A DNA stretch of 64,000 nt, from NCBI RefSeq assembly GCF_029277445.1, contig NZ_CP119567.1, forward strand, positions 186,001 through 250,000. The letters run 5' to 3'. The translations under genes and the position numbers were made by a program. Origin of the DNA: Pararhizobium qamdonense (GTDB lineage: Bacteria > Pseudomonadota > Alphaproteobacteria > Rhizobiales > Rhizobiaceae). Under the pieces are notes generated by a model. It ran no database searches. It was not told where the DNA came from and saw nothing but the letters and a program-made list of their open reading frames with translations. Of the stretch, positions 1-8,166 are shown in pieces. Every line of letters begins with the position of its first letter. Positions within the stretch are counted from its first letter, which is position 1.

Positions 1-90
1 TTGTGCATCGAGCGCAAGAAGACATTGCCGCAGATCATCGGGCTCGTTGAGGTGAGGCACGATCACGCTGAGCTGAAAGGGAGGCGGCAT
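1..90 (-). CDS. Glycosyltransferase family 2, N-terminal fragment (runs off the left edge)
   Basis: Only the first 30 codons are in the window, read leftward from an ATG at 90-88. The peptide begins MPPPFQLSVIVPHLNEPDDL and continues to the edge without a stop. The SVIVPHLNE stretch is the first beta strand and nucleotide-binding entry of GT-A fold family 2 glycosyltransferases (usual form VSVVIPxxNE). AGGAAG lies about 6 bases upstream as a ribosome binding site. It is divergent from the Wzz-like gene at 618, so the 91-617 gap probably holds promoters for both directions. Donor and acceptor sugars cannot be told from this fragment. Family assignment is fairly safe, but the full enzyme is not visible. 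Confidence 0.72.
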   Translation of the reverse strand, partial: MPPPFQLSVIVPHLNEPDDLRQCLLALDAQ

Positions 91-617
91 AGGGCTTCCT
101 ATTGAGTTTAAGCAAAGGCTCTTTTGCAGGCGCCGGTTCAACACGGGATCAAGGCTTATCCCGCGCGTTTGGACCATGATCGCAGATCACCGTTCTCCTC
201 GTAGAATGAATGGAATGGCGCTGTGTAGGAAGACGTTTCCAGGACCGCCTTGAGGCGCATGACGGCTGGCGCTACCCATGCACTTTGGGAGAGTTTTAAC
301 CGGCGCTATGAGACCGGATAAGCCTTTTGGCGGACGCTTGGGCATCTGCCCGCCGTTCAGCCTACTCCATCTCACATACCGCGAAACCGCGATGGTACAG
401 GCCTTGCTGGGACGGCGCGTTCTGCTGCCGGGAGGCTGCGTTGCAGACCGGACGGCGATCTACAGCATAGGGAGAGAGGGTCCGTCCAAAAGTACTAACT
501 TCGCCATCGCCGCAGTCCCGCTCACCCTCCATTGACCAACTGTTCCGCTTTTCCGAACCACTGAACAATGACCTCGGCAACAGTGCCAACCGGGTTCAGA
601 AGTTGGGTGATTGCGTA
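91..617. other. Intergenic region between divergent GT2 and Wzz-like genes
   Basis: About 530 bases with no open frame that looks like a protein; short frames on both strands have no recognisable domain or ribosome binding site. Its place between divergently transcribed polysaccharide genes suggests promoters and regulator sites, but I could not pick out a convincing -35/-10 pair or a strong palindrome. Confidence 0.5.
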
Positions 618-2222
618 ATGGGCAATATAGACTTGAAATTTTATGTTTCGATCCTTTTGCGAAGGCTGCCCTATCTCATAGCGATCATGGCCGTGGCATT
701 GCTGTCGTCTATCGCGGCCACATTTTTCACATCGCCGGTCTATAGTTCGAGCGCAAAAATTCTATCCGAAGCGCCACAGATCCCGGCCGAACTTGCACGC
801 TCGACCGTGCCGCTCAGCGCCGTCGAGCAGTTGCAGATTCTGCAGCAGCAGATCACGACCAGAGATGATCTGCTGGCGCTCGCAACCCGGCTGGCAGTCT
901 ACGGCGATAGCGCCAAGCAACCCGATGAAGACGATCTCATCGCAGATATGCGCTCCCGGATAAAATTCGAGCAATTGCAGTTTGACACGCAGAGCCGGGA
1001 TCAGGGGGCGACGGTGTTCAGCGTGTCCTTCCTGGCCGGCAGGCCGGATATGGCAGCGAAAGTCGCCAACGAGCTGGCGGCGATGATCCTCGACAGAAAC
1101 CAGCGGCAACGGACGGATCGTGCCGGCAGCACGTTGCGGTTCTTCAATCAGGCCGTCGATCGGCTGTCTTCCGATCTGAACAGGCTGGAAGCCGATATTC
1201 TCAAGTTCAAGACCCAAAACAAGGACACCCTGCCGGAAAGCCTCGATTTCCGCCGCAACCAGCAGGGCAGCCTGCAGGAGAGGCTGATTTCGCTGGAGCG
1301 CGAGGAAACCGATCTTCGCACCAAACGCGGCAATTTGATCGCGACATATACCAATGCCGGACAGTTCGCCGGGGCAGCGCCGGTGACGCCGGAGCAGCAG
1401 ATGCTTGCGGATCTCAACCGGGCGCTTGCGGATCAGCTCGCGATCTTTTCGGAAACGAGCCCGAATATAAAAGCACTGCGCGCCCGGATCGCATCGTTGC
1501 AAAATTCCCTGTTGGCCAGCCCTTCCAAGGACGGCAAGAATGACGATGAACCGGCATCCAGACAAGCCGGCCCCTTCGGGCTGGATCTGCAACTGTCGGA
1601 TATCGATAATCGCCTGAAGGCCGTCGCGGTTGAGAAAACCTCGATCGCCCGCGCGATCGAAAACCTGACCCGCTCGATCGCAGGCACGGCTGCCAGCGAA
1701 ACAGTCCTGAATTCACTCGAGCGAAATCGCCAGAACATTCAGGTGCAATATAATGCGGCTATCGGCAGGCGTGCGGAGGCCTTGACCGGTGAGCAAATCG
1801 AAATGCGCTCCGATGGCGGCCGGTTTTCGCTGCTCGAACCCGCAACGCCGCCCGTCAGGGCCATCAGCCCTCAGCGCCGGCGCATCGTTGCGCTGGGCGT
1901 TATGGCAGGGCTCGGCCTCGGGCTCGGTGTCATCGTGCTGCTGGAGCTCCTCAACAAAACCATCCGCAGGCCGGCAGAGCTTGCGCAACTGCTTCAGTCG
2001 CAACCGCTCGCCACGATCCCCACTATCAGGCCGCCGAGCAAAACGCATTTTCCGAACTACAGGCGTCACATCGCGGCAATGCTGGTCATGGGCGTGCTGC
2101 CGTTGTCGCCGATCGATGGCCCGGTATCGCATCACGGTATCGGTCACGCCATCGCTGAAAGCGGGGCAGGGTTAAATGTCTCTCTTATCCCCGTAGCAAC
2201 CGTCGCCGGAGGCAGAGTGTAA
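618..2222 (+). CDS. Wzz/GumC-type polysaccharide chain-length (co-polymerase) protein
   Basis: A 534-residue inner-membrane protein of the Wzz/PCP family, which controls chain length and export of Wzy-dependent polysaccharides. An N-terminal membrane segment at about residues 17-37 is followed by a large periplasmic part (about 40-415) rich in coiled-coil heptads (for example around LNRLEADILKFKTQNK). A proline-rich approach (LLEPATPPVRAISPQRRR) precedes a second membrane segment (VALGVMAGLGLGLGVIVLLELL), which is the classic PCP layout. The usual fused tyrosine-kinase domain is absent and the next gene supplies it separately (3-bp gap). I chose the ATG at 618; an in-frame TTG at 603 is possible but lacks support. 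A short C-terminal extension after the second segment (to residue 534) has another hydrophobic stretch of unclear role. Confidence 0.85.
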   Translation: MGNIDLKFYVSILLRRLPYLIAIMAVALLSSIAATFFTSPVYSSSAKILSEAPQIPAELARSTVPLSAVEQLQILQQQITTRDDLLALATRLAVYGDSAKQPDEDDLIADMRSRIKFEQLQFDTQSRDQGATVFSVSFLAGRPDMAAKVANELAAMILDRNQRQRTDRAGSTLRFFNQAVDRLSSDLNRLEADILKFKTQNKDTLPESLDFRRNQQGSLQERLISLEREETDLRTKRGNLIATYTNAGQFAGAAPVTPEQQMLADLNRALADQLAIFSETSPNIKALRARIASLQNSLLASPSKDGKNDDEPASRQAGPFGLDLQLSDIDNRLKAVAVEKTSIARAIENLTRSIAGTAASETVLNSLERNRQNIQVQYNAAIGRRAEALTGEQIEMRSDGGRFSLLEPATPPVRAISPQRRRIVALGVMAGLGLGLGVIVLLELLNKTIRRPAELAQLLQSQPLATIPTIRPPSKTHFPNYRRHIAAMLVMGVLPLSPIDGPVSHHGIGHAIAESGAGLNVSLIPVATVAGGRV

Positions 2223-2225
2223 GTC

Positions 2226-3014
2226 ATGGATCAGATTAGAGCCTCCCTGCAAGACAGTCTCAGGCTGCAAAGTAACGATCAGCTGGCGGAACAGGCAATG
2301 CAGGCATGCACCCGGCTTGGATTTGAAATCGCATGGGGAAATCTGGCACCTCTCGATCCAGCGCCGGACACGACCTTTCGAAATCGCATCGTGACGATAG
2401 ACCGTTCGGATCCGGCGCATGCGCCATTCGACATGATGCGCACGCGGGTTCTCCAGAGCATGCGTCAAAATGGCTGGACATCGATTGCAATCACGTCGCC
2501 CACTGCGTCCTGCGGAAAATCGCTGGTCGCGCTCAATCTGGCCTTCAGTCTGGCACACCAGCAGGATTGCCGTACGCTGCTGGTCGATCTCAATTTGAAG
2601 CAACCGCAAATCGGCGAGATGCTCGATGTCAATGCGCACGCGTCCATGGAAGATTTCCTGAAAGGGGATGCGCCGATCCACGATATTTTCCTGCGGTACG
2701 GCGACAATCTGGCCGTGGGCATAAACCATCAGCCCGTGCAGTTTTCTGCAGAGCTGCTGCAGAGCTTGGAGGCTGCAAAAGTGCTGCAGGACCTGCGTCT
2801 GCGGATGGGGCCGGACATCATCCTGTACGATCTGCCGCCCATGCTCTCCAGCGACGATGTGACGGCATTCCTGCCCAATGTGGACTGCGCAATTCTGGTT
2901 GCAGCTGCAGAACATAGCACATTTGCCGAGGTGGATCGTTGCGAGCGGTATCTGTCCGAACGGACGAACATGCTCGGGGTCGTTTTAAACAAGTGCCGAT
3001 ATTGCACCGACTGA
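2226..3014 (+). CDS. CpsD/CapB-type ATPase of polysaccharide export (BY-kinase-like)
   Basis: A 262-residue cytoplasmic P-loop protein of the bacterial tyrosine kinase family that normally pairs with a Wzz-type protein to pace polymerisation. Visible motifs are Walker A SPTASCGKS (residues 91-99), Walker A' TLLVDLNLKQP (about 117-127) and Walker B IILYDLPP (198-205). The start ATG lies 3 bases after the Wzz-like stop codon, so the two are translationally linked. The C-terminus ends NKCRYCTD and lacks the tyrosine cluster that active BY kinases autophosphorylate, so it may work as an ATPase partner and not as a true tyrosine kinase. The family is clear; kinase activity is uncertain. Confidence 0.8.
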   Translation: MDQIRASLQDSLRLQSNDQLAEQAMQACTRLGFEIAWGNLAPLDPAPDTTFRNRIVTIDRSDPAHAPFDMMRTRVLQSMRQNGWTSIAITSPTASCGKSLVALNLAFSLAHQQDCRTLLVDLNLKQPQIGEMLDVNAHASMEDFLKGDAPIHDIFLRYGDNLAVGINHQPVQFSAELLQSLEAAKVLQDLRLRMGPDIILYDLPPMLSSDDVTAFLPNVDCAILVAAAEHSTFAEVDRCERYLSERTNMLGVVLNKCRYCTD

Positions 3015-3096
3015 AAATGAAGCTGGATAGAGGCGGCCGGGTCCTTTTGCCATCGTTCGCCAAAATGATTGTCAACTCTGGATAAAGGAAATTGCC

Positions 3097-4290
3097 ATGC
3101 GCAAAATACTCGTCGTCTATGGCACGCGCCCCGAAGCGATCAAGATGGCTCCCCTGATCCATGCGCTCTCTGCGTCGCGCCATTGCACGCCGGTCGTCGC
3201 CGTCACCGGTCAGCACCGGGAAATGCTCGACCAGGTGAACCGGTTGTTCGAGATTGAACCCGAACATGACCTGAACATCATTACCCAAGCACAGACGCTT
3301 GAGAGCGTTACCGCCCGCGTTCTTGCAGGTGTTGCCAATGTCATCGAAAGCGAAGCGCCTGCCGCAATTGTGGTCCAGGGCGATACGACCACCTGCTTTG
3401 CAGCGGCATTGGCGGCGTTCTATCGCAAAATCCCGCTGATCCATCTGGAGGCGGGCCTGCGAACGGGCGAGCGTCATAACCCCTTCCCGGAGGAAATCAA
3501 CCGCCGCCTGACCACCCAGCTTGCAGCGCTGCACCTGGCGCCGACGCAGACGTCGAAGGCAAATCTCCTCAATGACGGCGTCGCAGAAAACGATATTGTC
3601 GTGACCGGCAATACCGTGATTGACGCGCTGCTGCATGTGTCCGGCCGCATCACGCAGACAGGTAATCAGGATCTCCAGCGGATCAGCGGCCGCAGAAGCG
3701 TTTTGGTGACTGCGCACCGGCGTGAATCCTGGGGCGAACCGATGGCGCAGGCCGCGCGCGCCATCGCGCGGCTCGCACGGCAATTCCCTGATATCGCGTT
3801 CCTGCTTCCCGCACATCTCAATCCGGCTGTGCGCAACGTCCTGCTTCCCCCGCTTCAGGGGCTTGAGAACGTGGTGATTACGCAGCCGCTGGACTATGGT
3901 GATTTCGTCAAAGCCATGCGTGATTGTTCCATCGTGCTGACGGATAGCGGTGGTGTGCAGGAGGAAGCCCCGACATTCGGAAAGCCGGTTCTCGTGATGC
4001 GTGAAACCACGGAGCGGCCCGAGGCGGTGACGGCCGGCACGGTGCGCCTGGTTGGAACAGATGAAGATCGTATCGTCAGCGAAGTCAGCGAGCTTTTGAC
4101 GGATCGCCGGGCCTATCAGGAGATGGCGCACGCCGTGAATCCTTATGGCGACGGGCAGGCCGCAACACGGTCAGTCCAGGCGATCGAGCACTTTTTTGCT
4201 CTGGCAGAGAGACCCGATGAGTTTGATGCCGGGCGCGACGCGCTGGAATCGCCAGCGGCTGCCCAGGCAATGAGCGGCTTTGCCGCTTAA
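3097..4290 (+). CDS. wecB: UDP-N-acetylglucosamine 2-epimerase (non-hydrolysing)
   Basis: A 397-residue cytosolic enzyme converting UDP-GlcNAc to UDP-ManNAc. The N-terminus KILVVYGTRPEAIKMAPL is the family signature. Conserved active-site stretches follow: VQGDTTTCFAAA (Asp), GLRTGERHNPFPEE (two acidic residues), VTAHRRESWGE (His) and LTDSGGVQEEAP with the C-terminal UDP-binding Glu/Arg region. Length matches the family (about 375-400). AAAGGAA sits 8 bases before the ATG. It follows the Wzz/CpsD-like pair by about 80 bases in the same direction. Its product is the substrate of the WecC enzyme at 14460, so the two ends of this locus probably work in one pathway toward UDP-ManNAcA. Confidence 0.93.
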   Translation: MRKILVVYGTRPEAIKMAPLIHALSASRHCTPVVAVTGQHREMLDQVNRLFEIEPEHDLNIITQAQTLESVTARVLAGVANVIESEAPAAIVVQGDTTTCFAAALAAFYRKIPLIHLEAGLRTGERHNPFPEEINRRLTTQLAALHLAPTQTSKANLLNDGVAENDIVVTGNTVIDALLHVSGRITQTGNQDLQRISGRRSVLVTAHRRESWGEPMAQAARAIARLARQFPDIAFLLPAHLNPAVRNVLLPPLQGLENVVITQPLDYGDFVKAMRDCSIVLTDSGGVQEEAPTFGKPVLVMRETTERPEAVTAGTVRLVGTDEDRIVSEVSELLTDRRAYQEMAHAVNPYGDGQAATRSVQAIEHFFALAERPDEFDAGRDALESPAAAQAMSGFAA

Positions 4291-4299
4291 GATCGGCAA

Positions 4300-4323
4300 G
4301 CATCAGCAGACGCGTGCTGATGC
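4300..4323 (+). terminator. Hairpin after wecB (possible terminator)
   Basis: A perfect 9-bp inverted repeat (GCATCAGCA / TGCTGATGC) with a 6-base loop begins 10 bases after the wecB stop. There is no U-tract, so termination may be weak or Rho-assisted. Confidence 0.45.
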
Positions 4324-4532
4324 GTCGAACGCAAACCCCCACGCTTGTTCCACATCGGCGTGCCGCGGATGAAGACGGCCCCAGCCACGGCGAGTGGCTG
4401 AGCGCCACCTCTTTTGGAACGACGGGACAGCCGGGTTGTCATGTCTACCCGTCAGGTCCACACACTCCAAAAGATCGCCAATTTAAAAATGCCGGCAAAG
4501 TTCGAGCAACTGTCAGATCGGGAAGTTCCACC

Positions 4533-4820
4533 ATGCGTGAAAACGATATCTCAAAATGGGAGGTCGATGCCGGGAACAAGCTGAAGGCCTATACCCTGTT
4601 GGAATGGGGTGTAGCCGCCAGCGAGCCGTATCATGTCATGCTGCGGATCGGTTACGCTATTTCCAAATGGGAATGGGATACATACAAAGACACGGACCGC
4701 TCGCCGCACCAGTTCCAGACGGCCATGTCACCGACGGCGGCCAAAGAACTCGGAGCGCTCCTGATCCTCTATGCCGAGGAAATGGAAAACCAGATCCCGT
4801 CAAAGGGCGAGCAAAACTAA
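4533..4820 (+). CDS. Small hypothetical protein
   Basis: A 95-residue soluble, acidic protein (begins MRENDISKWEVDAGNKLKAY) with no signal peptide or membrane segment and no domain I recognise. It contains two similar SKWE motifs (residues 7-10 and about 47-50) and many Trp/Tyr residues. I chose the ATG at 4533 because the in-frame sequence upstream has the composition of non-coding DNA; the ribosome binding site is weak (GGAAG about 8 bases away). It sits between wecB and the Hint protein, separated from each by about 240-260 bases, so it may be its own transcript. Function unknown. Confidence 0.55.
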   Translation: MRENDISKWEVDAGNKLKAYTLLEWGVAASEPYHVMLRIGYAISKWEWDTYKDTDRSPHQFQTAMSPTAAKELGALLILYAEEMENQIPSKGEQN

Positions 4821-5077
4821 TCTAAAAATTCAAGCACATGATCCTTGGGAACGGGAGCACGTTTCCATCTGCCGCCACGTCTTCACGCAAGACGAGGCGC
4901 GGCTGGGAAAGCTAACCCTGGATCGAAGCTCAAACGGTATACACCATATTCGGGAACGGTGCCTACTCCAAAGAGAGAGGCCTGATCCACCTCTTGCAGT
5001 GGTACCTGTTCACGCTCGCAGCGGTTATAATCCTGTTCTTCAAGGCAATTTCTGGGTCTACTCGAAAGGAAACACCA

Positions 5078-5905
5078 ATGTCGTCAGACAAAAATCGGCA
5101 GGCACCCGTCAATGGTGCACGGCGGCACTTTCTCGGTTTGGCCGCCGCAACGGGTGCCAAAGTTGCAGCCCTGAGTGCCTTGACCGCATCGACTGTGTTT
5201 CCATCATCGATCGCCCAGGCGATGGGAATCCCTTGGTGGAAGAAAGGCGACAAGGGCGGTGGAAATCCCATGTGCTTTCTCGTCGGCACGGCAATCATGA
5301 CCCCGGCCGGCGAGATCAGCATCGAGAATTTGAAAATCGGTGATTTCGTCAAAACCGTTGATGGCAAGGCCATGCCCGTGCGGTGGATCGGCCGTCACAT
5401 TTACAGGCGGAACGGTGCGTCCTGGCCTGCCAGCGTGGTTCCGATCCGCATCGCACGGCACGCCATTGACCGGCAGACACCGCACCGCGACCTCTATGTT
5501 TCCCCGGGCCACGCGCTGTTCATGGACGGCGTGCTGATCAGAGCCAAGGATCTCGTCAACGGCATTTCCATCACATCGGCGCTTTCGGACGATCGCGACA
5601 CGATAGACTATTACCATATTGTCCTCGATACCCACGAGGCGATCCTGGCTGAGGGGATGGCAGCGGAGACTTTTCTCCTGCAAGACAGCAATCACGAAAC
5701 CTTCACCAATTTTGGTGACTTCGCGCGCGCTGCCGGTCAGATTTCGGGGATGAAACCTTTCGCACCGGTCGTCGCGATCGATTCCGGCCGGGAACATCTC
5801 AAAGCTCTGCTTCCGGCGGCGATCCGCCATGCCCTGCATATCCGGCAACCGGCTCGCAAGGCGCATCAAAGACTTGCGTTACGGGCCGAAAACTTGGTCA
5901 GTTGA
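5078..5905 (+). CDS. Tat-exported Hint-domain (hedgehog/intein fold) protein
   Basis: A 275-residue protein. Residues 1-48 form a twin-arginine signal peptide (GARRHFLGLAAATGAKVAAL, then an Ala-x-Ala site near SSIAQAMG). From Cys66 a Hint_2-type domain begins: CFLVGTAIMTPAGEISIENL, then GDFVKTVDGKAMPVRWIGR (about 88-106) and LYVSPGHALFMDG (139-151), the pattern of autoprocessing Hint domains with N-terminal Cys and block-B-like His. No extein or adhesin part precedes it: only the signal and a short Lys/Gly linker. GAAAGGA lies 8 bases before the ATG; an upstream in-frame ATG at 4994 would hide the Tat signal and is less likely. Placed between polysaccharide genes and the RTX proteins. Target of processing is unknown. 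Confidence 0.82.
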   Translation: MSSDKNRQAPVNGARRHFLGLAAATGAKVAALSALTASTVFPSSIAQAMGIPWWKKGDKGGGNPMCFLVGTAIMTPAGEISIENLKIGDFVKTVDGKAMPVRWIGRHIYRRNGASWPASVVPIRIARHAIDRQTPHRDLYVSPGHALFMDGVLIRAKDLVNGISITSALSDDRDTIDYYHIVLDTHEAILAEGMAAETFLLQDSNHETFTNFGDFARAAGQISGMKPFAPVVAIDSGREHLKALLPAAIRHALHIRQPARKAHQRLALRAENLVS

Positions 5906-5976
5906 GAACTGGCGGCACCTGTGTATGAGGCAGGTGCGCTCGTCACCAAGTTCTTGTCATATCCTTATATCAAAAC

Positions 5977-6002
5977 AATGAGGCCGCTTTCGCGGCCTCA
6001 TT
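5977..6002 (-). terminator. Terminator of RTX protein gene 1
   Basis: A perfect inverted repeat with 11-bp arms (AATGAGGCCGC / GCGGCCTCATT) and a TTTC loop, 17 bases past the stop of the minus-strand RTX gene. On the plus strand it also lies 70 bases after the Hint gene, so it may serve both. The same sequence recurs at 8125-8150. Confidence 0.8.
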
Positions 6003-6018
6003 GCATTACACCACCGCG

Positions 6019-7908
6019 TTACAAGACGAAGTAACCCTTGTGCAGGGAGATAGCGTCATCAAGGTGAACCGCAAAATCGGCCTTCCCGTCGCCATTGACA
6101 TCGCCGTAGACGTAGGTGTCGGAGGCACTCTTGACGGTGCGCAGTTCCCCGGCCTTGCCGGCAAAGGCTGCGTTGCCAATGTAGTTGAAGGCCTGATTGC
6201 CGGATGCTGCAGTATTGGCATCGATCGCCGACAGGTCGATCCGGTCACCGCCGGTCCCCGAAAAGTCGAAGATCGTGTCACGCCCGCTGACCGACACGGT
6301 CGAATCACCAAGCGCCTTGAAGCTGAACGTGTCGGCACCGGCCCCACCGATCAGATCATCAGCACCAGCCCCGCCATACAGCACGTCCTTGCCGCCGCCG
6401 CTGTTCAGGACGTCGTTGCCAGCGCCTCCTTCGAGCAGGTTGGCTTCGGCATTGCCATAGAGCTTGTCGGCATAACCGGAGCCCTTCAGGTTCTCGATCG
6501 AAACATAGGTGTCACCCTTGGCATCGCCTGTGTTGATGGCGGCATTGGCAAGGCTGGCTGTTACGCCGGTCTTTGCACCCGCATAGGAAGCCATATCGGT
6601 TCCTGCTCCGCCATCCAGTTTGTCACCACCGGCCCCGCCATTCAGGAGGTCGTTGCCCGCGCCACCGGAAAGCAGATTGGCACCGCTATTGCCATAGAGC
6701 TTGTCGGCAAAACTTGATCCACTCAGCCGCTCAACCGACACATAGGTGTCGCCCTTGGCATCGCCTGTGTTGATGGAAGCGTCGGCAAGGCTGGCTGTTA
6801 CGCCGGTCTTTGCGCTTGCGTAGGAAGCGGTATCTACCCCCGTTCCACCATCCAGTTTGTCAGCGCCCGCACCGCCGTCCAGGACATCATTGCCTGCACC
6901 GCCCTTGAGCACATCATTGCCACCAAGACCCTTGATGGTGTCATTGCCACCGAGGCCGTCGATCTTGTCGGCGCCCGCCGTGCCTGTCAGCACGTCATTG
7001 CCATTGGTCGCCTTGTTCGTGACAGGTGTTTCTGGCGTCGTTGGTGTCTCAGGTGTCGTTGGAGTCTCCGGAGTGGTCGGTGTTTCCGGAGTAGTCGGCG
7101 TCTCAGGTGTCACCGGCGGCGTTTCCGGGCTGACGGGTGTTGGCCAGTCCGTGCCCATTTCGTCATTGTTTGACAGGGTGGGCGTATTGCCTTTGAAATA
7201 ATAATAACCCCAGTGGCCCTGACCGAGTTCGTTATTGGTGAACTCGACGCCGGAGATCTTATCGGTGCTGCTGAAGCTGCCATCCGAATAAAGCGTGTAG
7301 CCGCCGCCCGCGAGATAGTTGCCATCGACCTTGATGTTGGAAACCGGGCCAAAGTCGTTGTTGATCATCACGGCCGAGGTCTGGCCATTGTCGTTGATGA
7401 TCGTGTTGTGCCGTATATCGACGCCGGAGACGCCGCCGTTGATCTCGATGCCATCATAATGCGGACCACCCCACACAGTGCCGGCCCGGACGTTTGGAGC
7501 CTTCATATCGTGGATGTAATTGTCCTGGATCAGGCTTGCGCCCGTCACGTTGATGCCGTTTTCCACGTTGTGGATATCATTGCGCAGGAACGTTCCCGAG
7601 CCGAAAATGCCGTTTGCGCCGTCCTTGCTGCTTCCGACATTCAGGATCTCATTGTCCTTGACGATGGTGCCGGTAATACCCGGCTTGATCCAGATGCCCG
7701 TCCAGTCGGTGGACGTTATGCGGCTATTCTGGATCGTAACGTCCGGGGCCATGACCCAGATCGTTCCCTTGACGTCGAGAGCGTTGAGAACTGTGCCCGC
7801 CTTGGTGACATTCACATCGCCCGATGCCGTCAGCACGACACCGTCCGGAAGACCGGTACTCTTTGCGTCGGGAAATCCCGTGAGGGTTTTGGTTGAGGTA
7901 ATAGCCAT
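6019..7908 (-). CDS. Secreted RTX protein with beta-helix domain (paralogue 1)
   Basis: A 629-residue protein predicted to leave by type I secretion. Residues about 20-250 are a right-handed parallel beta-helix (repeated short strands with Asn turns; NTIINDN, NGGVSG, NNELGQ), with a conserved PHYDGI motif at 149-154 that is a candidate active site. Residues 258-297 are a PETPTT linker. Residues 301-525 carry Ca-binding nonapeptides ([13 protein letters not shown] type) in three blocks. Residues 525-629 resemble the M10/serralysin C-terminal domain and end in an uncleaved hydrophobic tail (HKGYFVL). There is no N-terminal signal, as expected for type I export, but no ABC/MFP exporter is in the window. 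Start ATG 7908 has GGAG upstream. A polysaccharide lyase, epimerase or matrix-binding role is plausible from context; the substrate is unknown. Confidence 0.86.
   Translation of the reverse strand: MAITSTKTLTGFPDAKSTGLPDGVVLTASGDVNVTKAGTVLNALDVKGTIWVMAPDVTIQNSRITSTDWTGIWIKPGITGTIVKDNEILNVGSSKDGANGIFGSGTFLRNDIHNVENGINVTGASLIQDNYIHDMKAPNVRAGTVWGGPHYDGIEINGGVSGVDIRHNTIINDNGQTSAVMINNDFGPVSNIKVDGNYLAGGGYTLYSDGSFSSTDKISGVEFTNNELGQGHWGYYYFKGNTPTLSNNDEMGTDWPTPVSPETPPVTPETPTTPETPTTPETPTTPETPTTPETPVTNKATNGNDVLTGTAGADKIDGLGGNDTIKGLGGNDVLKGGAGNDVLDGGAGADKLDGGTGVDTASYASAKTGVTASLADASINTGDAKGDTYVSVERLSGSSFADKLYGNSGANLLSGGAGNDLLNGGAGGDKLDGGAGTDMASYAGAKTGVTASLANAAINTGDAKGDTYVSIENLKGSGYADKLYGNAEANLLEGGAGNDVLNSGGGKDVLYGGAGADDLIGGAGADTFSFKALGDSTVSVSGRDTIFDFSGTGGDRIDLSAIDANTAASGNQAFNYIGNAAFAGKAGELRTVKSASDTYVYGDVNGDGKADFAVHLDDAISLHKGYFVL
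7018..7131 (-). repeat. PETPTT linker minisatellite in RTX gene 1
   Basis: An 18-bp coding tandem repeat giving Pro-Glu-Thr-Pro-Thr-Thr. Four full PETPTT units lie between the variant units PETPPVT and PETPVT. It separates the beta-helix from the RTX domain. Confidence 0.85.
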
Positions 7909-8124
7909 ATCAGAGGCTCCCGTTTCAGTGCTGGAGTTGGGGAGGCAAACCTGCGCAAGCGGACCGGCCGCAAGTATTCGTTTCTCGCCGGTGTGATTGT
8001 GCTTCCCGTTGGAAGCGGCGCTTGATGGACAGAACTGGCACAGCAGTCCGCAGCAGGATTGCATCCAATATTGTCTGGATCAGAGACGGTTTTCGGTCGT
8101 CGCCGGAACTGTCCCTGTAGAGAC
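7909..8124 (-). promoter_or_regulatory. Leader region of RTX gene 1
   Basis: About 216 bases between the terminator of RTX gene 2 and the start of RTX gene 1. Because that terminator precedes it, RTX gene 1 needs its own promoter here. I could not identify a clear -35/-10 pair. Confidence 0.35.
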
Positions 8125-8150
8125 AATGAGGCCGCTTTCGCGGCCTCATT
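8125..8150 (-). terminator. Terminator of RTX protein gene 2
   Basis: Same 11-bp-arm hairpin as at 5977-6002, 16 bases after the stop of the second RTX gene, including identical flanking bases (GCATTACAC). It therefore belongs to the duplicated unit. Confidence 0.8.
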
Positions 8151-8166
8151 GCATTACACTGCGTCG

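Noticed and set aside
278-535. An 85-codon open frame in the left intergenic region
   Set aside because: No ribosome binding site, no domain, and composition unlike neighbouring genes.
2818-4131. A 437-codon open frame on the minus strand over wecB
   Set aside because: wecB motifs are clear on the plus strand; the reverse frame has no ribosome binding site or domain.
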